The notes below the pieces were generated by a model that made no database searches, was not told the origin of the DNA, and saw nothing but the letters and a program-made list of their open reading frames with translations. Shown in pieces: positions 1-5,152 of a stretch of 5,152 bases of DNA; the stretch's first letter is position 1, and each line of letters opens with the position of its first letter. The position numbers and the translations under genes were made by a program. Source of the DNA: an uncultured Alistipes sp. GTDB lineage: Bacteria > Bacteroidota > Bacteroidia > Bacteroidales > Rikenellaceae. The DNA lies in assembly GCA_900769745.1 (NCBI GenBank), contig CAAGHX010000038.1, positions 1 to 5,152 on the forward strand, in the 5' to 3' direction.

Positions 1-1802
1 CGTCCAATGATATTCAAATCGTAAAGCCACTCCTTCTCTTTGTCATCGGACTCAAGATATTTCAATCTATTAGTCAAGAGTTCCGATGCAGAATAGCCGG
101 TTTCGACACGGTTTACGATGATTGCTTTGGAGAGTTCATTATCCCCTCTCGCAGCGAATGATACTACAGCGCTGACAAACGATGATATAGCGTCAGTGCT
201 GTTCTCAACATCGTCAGTTTCACGGTCGAAGCGGACGTTGTAAGCAATACCTCTCTCTTTGAGTGCATTTGCACACTTGGTTACTTCAGGATTATTTCTA
301 TAGAGTATGGCTATCTCGTTCGGTTTGAAGATAGCATTTGAAATCAGTTCCTTAACCTTCTCTGCAAGAGCCTCGGGAACATCCTCTTTTCTGCCACTAA
401 CAAAGTGCCAATGCTGCAACTCACGTTCTTGTGGTTTAGGAGGATCTTTCTCTGTACGCTCCGGCATACCAAGTTCGATAAGTTCTTTAGGAAGTTGTCC
501 ATTGAAAACTTTTTCACAGAAAATATTGTTCACAAGGTTCACAATAGTCTCATTAGAACGCCAGCAATGCTTTAAACTATCAAGCATATTACCATTTTCA
601 TCTTTCTTTCCTTTCTCTTGTGGGAACGAGTCAATAATAGATTTTATGCGTTCCGTATTTGTCCCTCGGAAGCCATATATTGCCTGCTTGATATCACCAA
701 CCCAAACACTCTGCTCCATAAGTTCCGAAAGACGTTCGAATGACTTCACCTGAAGTGGAGAGCAATCCTGGAACTCATCGACAAAAGCAACCTTGTAGCG
801 GCTCTGGATATCGGCTACCACCTCTTTCTTGTTCAGCAGCTCATAGAACTTTTGCAACAGATCACCAAAGTCTAATAGGCAGCGCTTACGCTTAAACTCT
901 TCATACTCCTTCTTCCACTGAATGGCAAGGCGAAATATGGTGTCAATATAGTTTTCAACAAGCTCTTTGACCTGCTGTGATGTTGGGAGTGATTCATATA
1001 ATTTTTCAAAAAAATCAACAATATGGGGATGCTGTTTCTTTGTTTTAGAATCGGATTTTATGATACTTGCAAGACTGTAAATACCTTGAAGACAAATAAT
1101 TGTGCCATTAAAAGATTTCACCAAATTGAAATTCTTCTCAATCGATGCTCGGTTATCTTTGTTTCCAGACACTTTTAGACTTTCAGATGCATATTCCAAT
1201 ATTGTGTCAATATCCCCAGACACATCATAGGATGTCCATTTGAATACATTCTCCAGTAGTTTCTTACTTTCCTTTTTTGCCTCCTCGAGTTGCTGCTCGT
1301 CAATGCACAACTCAACCGTTTTGTCGATAATTTTCTTCAGCTCTTCTTTCCAAAAATCCGGATTAGGTTTGAGTATAAAACCTTTCTGTTTGGTAACATT
1401 TAATGAGATAAAGATCTCCTCAAACAACTTAAGATCCTCCTCTGTTGGTAATGACGCCAATGATTGCGAGATGCAGAACTTACTACCCTCGGTATCCATT
1501 ATGGAAACATTAGCACTGATACCTAAAAGATACCAATAACGAGATACAAACTGGTAGGCTATCGAGTGAATAGTACCAATGGCCGCATTGTCGATATTCA
1601 TGGCAGCCTCATAGAGTCCCTCTGAATATAGCGTAGAGCGCACCTTTTCGCGAAGTTCTTTTGCTGCAGCCTCGGTAAAGGTTGTAAGAATAATCTCCTC
1701 GGCCTTACACTCGCCGGCAGTAATCATCTGGGCAATCTTCTGTGTCAAACTATATGTCTTGCCGCTACCGGCACCAGCGCTTACAAATTTTGTGTTCTTC
1801 AT
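1..1802 (-). CDS. UvrD/AddA-like SF1 DNA helicase, N-terminal 600 codons (3' end outside window)
   Basis: ATP-dependent 3'-5' DNA translocase/helicase of the UvrD/Rep/AddA group, probably the motor subunit of an AddAB-like double-strand-end processing enzyme in the cytoplasm. I translated the frame from ATG at 1802-1800 and found no stop to the left edge. Motifs in order: Walker A GAGSGKT (residues 10-16), motif Ia LTTFTEAAAKELREKV (39-54), GTIHS (76-80), LDFGDLL (about 310-316), Walker B VDEFQD (341-346), motif III GDIKQAIYGFRG (369-380), WRSN (414-417) and the domain-2A strand IAILYR (497-502). A long, poorly conserved 1B-like segment lies between about 100 and 300. The start is fixed by Walker A sitting ten residues in and by the upstream stop one base away. 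No Shine-Dalgarno is visible. AddA proteins usually exceed 1000 residues, so motifs V-VI and any C-terminal nuclease domain lie beyond the window. A stand-alone UvrD/PcrA is less likely, given the AddB-like partner. Confidence 0.93.
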   Translation of the reverse strand, partial: MKNTKFVSAGAGSGKTYSLTQKIAQMITAGECKAEEIILTTFTEAAAKELREKVRSTLYSEGLYEAAMNIDNAAIGTIHSIAYQFVSRYWYLLGISANVSIMDTEGSKFCISQSLASLPTEEDLKLFEEIFISLNVTKQKGFILKPNPDFWKEELKKIIDKTVELCIDEQQLEEAKKESKKLLENVFKWTSYDVSGDIDTILEYASESLKVSGNKDNRASIEKNFNLVKSFNGTIICLQGIYSLASIIKSDSKTKKQHPHIVDFFEKLYESLPTSQQVKELVENYIDTIFRLAIQWKKEYEEFKRKRCLLDFGDLLQKFYELLNKKEVVADIQSRYKVAFVDEFQDCSPLQVKSFERLSELMEQSVWVGDIKQAIYGFRGTNTERIKSIIDSFPQEKGKKDENGNMLDSLKHCWRSNETIVNLVNNIFCEKVFNGQLPKELIELGMPERTEKDPPKPQERELQHWHFVSGRKEDVPEALAEKVKELISNAIFKPNEIAILYRNNPEVTKCANALKERGIAYNVRFDRETDDVENSTDAISSFVSAVVSFAARGDNELSKAIIVNRVETGYSASELLTNRLKYLESDDKEKEWLYDLNIIG

Positions 1803-1806
1803 ACTA
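1800..1806 (-). promoter_or_regulatory. Stop-start junction TAG-T-ATG, likely translational coupling
   Basis: The nuclease gene stop (TAG, 1806-1804) and the helicase gene start (ATG, 1802-1800) are one base apart. No purine-rich Shine-Dalgarno lies in the preceding bases, which read AAGAATTTGAAA. The two genes must share a transcript, and the helicase is probably translated by ribosomes re-initiating after the nuclease stop. This would favour matched amounts of the two subunits. The spacing is seen directly; the coupling is inferred. Confidence 0.6.
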
Positions 1807-4497
1807 TTTCAAATTCTTATAACCTTTATCATACTTGTCGTTATCATACACTTTTCCATCGTAACTACTCAACGGAAACATTCTAATTTTAGCCATCTGC
1901 TCTGCATACTCTCCCGTACCAACCTCACAACCTTCTACACGTTCAATCTTACCGGCTTTAAGCTGCTCCCAACGGAAACGGTAGCTCATGGCAGCCTCTG
2001 CAATCACATCGGCACACGCCCTATCTGACTTTAAATTGATAACGCCAATATCCTTAAACTCATCAGCCGTTAAAATAGTGACATCAGGGAGTAAAACATA
2101 GGCAACTCTGACATTGGTATCTTTGCCGAACTCCTGCTTTGCCATATAGCGATACACTTCTAACTGCAAAGCACGATTCTCCTCAATCTCAGTTTTGCGA
2201 CTCTTGCTACGGCTATACTTGAAGTCAAAGATGACCTTGCCGCCTTTGTCATCACTTAGCAACATATCAGCACGAGAGCCGAGCTTCACGTTTTCACCTG
2301 CCTCAGACCATTCAGCTGGTTCGAACTCGTATTCACAAGCATCTACGGTCAAGTGGTTTGCAATGATTGTTTTTGCCAACTTATCCAATGCCTCATGCAT
2401 TTTTTCCCTGAGGCGTCGCAAATCAATGGCGTACTCCGGCAGTCGAAGCAACAACCCCTTCTCATTTACAGACTCCTCGAAGATAGCCTCGTACTTTGTT
2501 CTATCTTCATATAATCCACAAGCCTCTTCGATTGATTTACTATCACCAAACACCCTCTCAATAATCAAGTGGGCAACATTGCCAAGCGTTTTGTCCAAGT
2601 CTTGTGCCGACGGCATCACCTGGTCATCGAGCTTAGCACATCTCTCACACACATAGGTAAATGGGTGTTGTATAAGTTGGCTAAGGCTTGAATAACTCTC
2701 TGCCTGCTTAGCTATATCTTCGTAGCGTTCGTGTCGTTCCTTGAGGTTTACTTGCTCACCAAGTTCTATCAAGATTGGGTTCTCGTTTTGATTGATTACC
2801 TGACTGTCTTTAATCGTGTATTCATCCGATAGAGACTTGTGTTGTACAATGCTTTTCAGACCTCCCTTGATACGCTCGTTGAGCTGCAACACAAGCGGAT
2901 GGCGAGCAACCTTTTCGCCGTTGCACTTTTCAGCCTCGATGATAGTAAGGCTTCTGGCGTTGAGCAGAAGTCTTTGCATAGCAGTCTGGTTTATCAGAGT
3001 GTGCTGAGCACGACTATATGGCATTGCACCTGCAGCCTCCACCTCTGAATACTCTGCATCGTTGAGTATCTCAAACGGGTATGCAACAACTCCACAATCT
3101 TCGGCAGGAAACCAAACAACACTCTCTGCTATGTCGTGAAGGTCACCCATTGTAGCAATGGTTGTATGACTGCACACTTCTGCGTCATATTGAGTGTATG
3201 TGCTTGGCTGTGCAATATTTTTGCACCACATCTGCAAATCAAGGAAACTAAACTCGGCTGGAGCCTGTTCAAGCATTTTGATAAGCGTTGTGCAGTAACT
3301 CTCAATAGAGGCAATCTGCTCCTTTACAATGTCGCTATAGTTGGAATCTTTCATCGCAAGTCGTTGAACAGCCCACTTGCGTAGATTATCATTGAATGAT
3401 TTCACACTCTCAATATCTACGATATCGTTTTGAGGTATAGGCAAGAAGATGTCTATCTGTTTTGCATATCCGTTTCGCTCTTTCTCGTCCTCAACAGATG
3501 CTAAATACTCATTACGGGCTTTATTCCAATCTTCATTATTAATACCGCCTGATTCTGTCAATGCGTTACACAAAGTTCTTCTTAATCTTCTGTCAATCGG
3601 GTTTATTGGCAGGTTCAACCACTCGATTATGCGATGAATGTTGAGTGGATACTCAAACAAACCGTTACCTAGCATAAACAGTTGAACAACCTGTGGAGAG
3701 CCTGCTGCCATAGACGAGCCAATAGTTGGCTTACCGAGCAGGCGTAAAGTGTTGTCAAAACGCTTTGGCTTTGAGCAGAAATATACAGAAGACTCATCAA
3801 TAGGCTCTGTTGCAACATACCGAAGTGCATCGTCTTCGTTGGTAAACGATATGTAGCGGAAAGTATCGTCGTTATTATCAAGGACTATCTTGTCTTTTGA
3901 CTGAGTAATGATAGCCTCCTGAATCTTTCCGAGGTTTCCAGATGCGCATTGACTCTTATCATTGCAATACTCAACCAAGACTCCGAAATCTTGTTGCTTA
4001 TCCAGTATGTGAGCGATATGAGGTTTCAGCTCCTGCTTGCTACAAGTAACCACCACATTTATCTGCTCTGGAATTATTCTACCAGCAGACGCAAGCTGAA
4101 TAAGGGTATACCAATAGTCCGCCTCACCTTTTGGCATATCTTCAGGCTCAACATCCCGAAGAAGCGATAACTTAATGCTATTGCCGGCATAAGACTTAGC
4201 ATTCCAACCTACCTCAACAAGCGCATCTCTCCAAGCAAGGATAGTTCGGCTCATACCTGCAGAGTCTGTCTTAAATGACTCGTAGAATGGCGACGATGCA
4301 TCTACCTTACCCTGCATACAAGCGTGATAGCAGGCAATGCGCTCCTCGTTAGCGACAGGACGATATGGCACACCTGCATAAAACAAAAGTCTCTGTAATA
4401 GTTGTACATCTCCACAATAAATATTGCCGAACTCCACATCGCCTACAGCTTTGCGATATGGTGAAGATGAATAGGCTGGGTTGTAATAAAGAGTCAT
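1804..4497 (-). CDS. AddB-like PD-(D/E)XK nuclease family protein (897 aa, complete)
   Basis: Probable nuclease/scaffold subunit partnering the downstream helicase. The C-terminal third is a RecB-family nuclease: the entry helix SSLSQLIQHPFTYV (603-616), H643 in VAHLIIE, D744 in GSRADM, D758-F-K760 as the core DxK, and Q778/Y782 in LQLEVY. All expected metal-binding and catalytic positions are present, so it should be active. Residues about 260-545 resemble the AddB helicase-like scaffold: MAAGSPQVVQLFML, a PINPIDRRLRRTLCNAL segment, VVWFPAEDCGVVAYPF (460-475), and an LLNARSLTIIEAEKCNGE stretch (511-528) like the AddB region before the nuclease. The N-terminus (YYNPAY...) has no GxGK[ST], so this subunit probably does not hydrolyse ATP. 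The protein is shorter than classical AddB (about 1150 residues). The cysteine arrangement of the AddB Fe-S cluster is absent: HPF replaces CPF and there is no C-terminal CxxC. The tail (877-897) is rich in Tyr, Asp and Lys. ATG at 4497-4495 is the natural start, although no Shine-Dalgarno precedes it. The family call is firm; the AddB assignment is inference from domain layout and neighbour. Confidence 0.92.
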   Translation of the reverse strand: MTLYYNPAYSSSPYRKAVGDVEFGNIYCGDVQLLQRLLFYAGVPYRPVANEERIACYHACMQGKVDASSPFYESFKTDSAGMSRTILAWRDALVEVGWNAKSYAGNSIKLSLLRDVEPEDMPKGEADYWYTLIQLASAGRIIPEQINVVVTCSKQELKPHIAHILDKQQDFGVLVEYCNDKSQCASGNLGKIQEAIITQSKDKIVLDNNDDTFRYISFTNEDDALRYVATEPIDESSVYFCSKPKRFDNTLRLLGKPTIGSSMAAGSPQVVQLFMLGNGLFEYPLNIHRIIEWLNLPINPIDRRLRRTLCNALTESGGINNEDWNKARNEYLASVEDEKERNGYAKQIDIFLPIPQNDIVDIESVKSFNDNLRKWAVQRLAMKDSNYSDIVKEQIASIESYCTTLIKMLEQAPAEFSFLDLQMWCKNIAQPSTYTQYDAEVCSHTTIATMGDLHDIAESVVWFPAEDCGVVAYPFEILNDAEYSEVEAAGAMPYSRAQHTLINQTAMQRLLLNARSLTIIEAEKCNGEKVARHPLVLQLNERIKGGLKSIVQHKSLSDEYTIKDSQVINQNENPILIELGEQVNLKERHERYEDIAKQAESYSSLSQLIQHPFTYVCERCAKLDDQVMPSAQDLDKTLGNVAHLIIERVFGDSKSIEEACGLYEDRTKYEAIFEESVNEKGLLLRLPEYAIDLRRLREKMHEALDKLAKTIIANHLTVDACEYEFEPAEWSEAGENVKLGSRADMLLSDDKGGKVIFDFKYSRSKSRKTEIEENRALQLEVYRYMAKQEFGKDTNVRVAYVLLPDVTILTADEFKDIGVINLKSDRACADVIAEAAMSYRFRWEQLKAGKIERVEGCEVGTGEYAEQMAKIRMFPLSSYDGKVYDNDKYDKGYKNLK

Positions 4498-4545
4498 ATT
4501 GTTTGTTTTTTAATTTTCCAGGATTGTAAGGAAGAAACTATTTAT

Positions 4546-4566
4546 ATGCATAGCGAAGTCTAGCAT
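4546..4566 (-). terminator. Imperfect hairpin over the LRR stop codon, possible weak terminator
   Basis: On the minus strand ATGCTAG pairs with CTATGCAT through seven base pairs with one bulged T, around the six-base loop ACTTCG. The LRR gene's TAG stop is part of the structure. The bases that follow (ATAAATAGTTTC) are AT-rich but contain no clean run of T, so intrinsic termination would be weak at best. It could also be chance. The remaining gap to the nuclease start (4498-4545) holds nothing else that I can support. Confidence 0.2.
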
Positions 4567-5128
4567 TCTTTCTCTGTTTTTGTTTTCTTTTCGGGGGCGA
4601 GTTCTACGATTTTGTCGTGCAACTTCTCGGGAAGAAGCTCTTTGTAGTAGTCCGTCTTCTCGGCAGGGACATAGATTGCTGTGAGCGCTGTGCAGCCATC
4701 GAAAGCACATTCATCAATCTTCGTTACCGACCCGAGGAAAGTGATACTCTCAAGCGAGATGCAGCTGATGAAAGCACACTCGCCAATCTCCGTTACCGAC
4801 TCGGGAATAGTTACACTCTTAAGCAAGGTGCAACCTGCAAAAGCATACGACCCAATCTTGGTTGTTCCCTCGGGGATAATTGTTGATTTGCAGCCACAAA
4901 TAAGAGTGTTAGTTTTTGTTTCGATTATAGCATTACAACACTCTCGAGAATCATACACAGGATTACCCTCTGCCACAACAAAACTTTTGAGCGAGGTGCA
5001 ACCGATAAAGGCTGAACCTCCAATACTTGTTACCGACTCGGGAATAGTGACATTCTTAAGCGAGGCGCAACCGGTAAAGGCTGAATCTCCAATACTTGTT
5101 AGCGACTCGGGAATAGTGACACTCTTAA
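4560..5128 (-). CDS. BspA-like leucine-rich-repeat protein, C-terminal part (5' end missing)
   Basis: Fragment of a BspA/LRR_5-type protein. Members of this family are usually secreted or surface-exposed in Bacteroidota and involved in adhesion or host contact; the signal peptide would lie outside the window. The frame is open from the stop TAG (4562-4560) to the right edge. Five complete 23-residue units are visible, at 5120-5052, 5051-4983, 4883-4815, 4814-4746 and 4745-4677. Each has the pattern VTIPESVTxIG, then AF, then GCxSLK. Between the second and third lies a 33-residue island (4982-4884) with GNPVYDSRECCNAIIET and NTLICGCKS, a common non-LRR insert in this family. The last unit is degenerate (ITFLGSVTKIDECAF), followed by IYVPAEKTDYYKELLPEKLH and a charged tail ending KTEKEC. 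No Por-type sorting domain or anchor is visible. The GTG at 4976 is an internal valine within the island, not a start. The coding end is set at 5128 because the bases beyond are adapter. Specific function unknown. Confidence 0.88.
4983..5120 (-). repeat. Two tandem 69-bp units encoding consecutive LRR repeats
   Basis: The units 4983-5051 and 5052-5120 are in-frame tandem copies that align without gaps and differ at 7 of 69 positions by eye (about 90 percent identity). They encode VTIPESVTSIGGSAFIGC... and VTIPESLTSIGDSAFTGC.... A third copy evidently begins at 5121, where it is cut off by adapter. The units on the other side of the island (4677-4883) keep the same period but are more diverged. 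The high identity suggests recent duplication or gene conversion within the array. Confidence 0.85.
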
Positions 5129-5152
5129 AGATCGGAAGAGCACACGCTGAAC
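5129..5152 (+). other. Illumina TruSeq adapter remnant (sequencing artefact)
   Basis: The last 24 bases read AGATCGGAAGAGCACACG followed by CTGAAC. This is the standard TruSeq read-through adapter (AGATCGGAAGAGCACACG-T-CTGAAC) with the single T after CACACG missing. The preceding LRR repeat reads ACTCTTAA and in the sister copies continues into GCGAGG; here it switches abruptly to adapter at 5129. These bases are not genomic and should be trimmed. Any translation across them is meaningless. Confidence 0.95.

Noticed and set aside
307..753. 148-codon plus-strand open frame
   Set aside because: It lies antisense to the helicase, across the Walker B and motif III coding region. Its product is Ser/Phe-rich with no recognisable domain, as expected of a shadow frame.
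2195..2656. 153-codon plus-strand open frame
   Set aside because: It is antisense to the catalytic nuclease region, whose minus-strand frame has all the RecB-family motifs. The translation has no domain or plausible start context.
4498..4559. Possible Bacteroidota promoter (TTTG / TAnnTTTG) before the nuclease gene
   Set aside because: The nearest match is TAGTTTCT, which lacks the final TTTG pattern and has no TTTG at the right distance upstream. It is too weak to annotate.
4510..4710. 66-codon minus-strand frame crossing the end of the LRR gene
   Set aside because: It overlaps the well-supported LRR reading frame in another phase, and its Arg-rich translation matches nothing I recognise.
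4617..4886. Plus-strand frame with a repeating pattern (NLRYR...)
   Set aside because: The periodicity is the mirror of the LRR repeats on the minus strand, so it is a shadow of the repeat DNA and not a second repeat protein.
1..5152. A new defence system made of LRR protein plus nuclease plus helicase
   Set aside because: The LRR protein is a common surface-protein type separated by a gap, and the other two look like a housekeeping AddAB-like repair pair. Nothing else in the window (integrase, restriction genes, phage genes) suggests a defence island.
5129..5152. Continuation of the LRR coding frame to the window edge
   Set aside because: The frame is technically open, but the bases are adapter sequence and break the repeat pattern, so they were excluded from the coding region.

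Overview
The window holds three co-directional genes, all on the minus strand, and almost no spare DNA. In transcription order (right to left) they are: the 3' part of a BspA-like leucine-rich-repeat protein (4560-5128), a complete 897-residue AddB-like PD-(D/E)XK nuclease (1804-4497), and the first 600 codons of a UvrD/AddA-like superfamily 1 helicase (1-1802), which runs off the left edge.

The source looks like a member of the Bacteroidota, probably a gut or oral Bacteroidales such as Bacteroides or Prevotella. This is inferred from three things: the BspA-type repeats with the VYDSRE...NAIIET...NTLI island, the lack of Shine-Dalgarno sequences before the two visible starts, and the compact nuclease/helicase pair. 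The species cannot be named. The right end is not biological: the last 24 bases match an Illumina TruSeq read-through adapter with one base missing, so this is probably the end of a short-read (perhaps metagenomic) contig.

The nuclease and helicase genes are separated by one base (TAG-T-ATG) and are probably translationally coupled. Their order, B-type nuclease first and A-type helicase second, is that of addB-addA. The helicase carries every SF1 motif expected in the part that is present. The partner has an AddB-like helicase-derived scaffold without a Walker A motif, plus a C-terminal RecB-family nuclease domain with all its key residues. Together they most likely form a heterodimeric enzyme that processes DNA double-strand ends, for recombinational repair and degradation of foreign linear DNA. 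Unlike classical AddB, the nuclease subunit shows no iron-sulphur cluster cysteines.

The LRR protein is a separate, probably cell-surface, repeat protein with no evident link to DNA repair. A 62-base gap separates it from the nuclease gene. I see no RNA gene, CRISPR array, insertion sequence or convincing promoter, and no convincing undescribed system. The points most worth checking are the adapter at the contig end and the slimmed-down AddB-like subunit.
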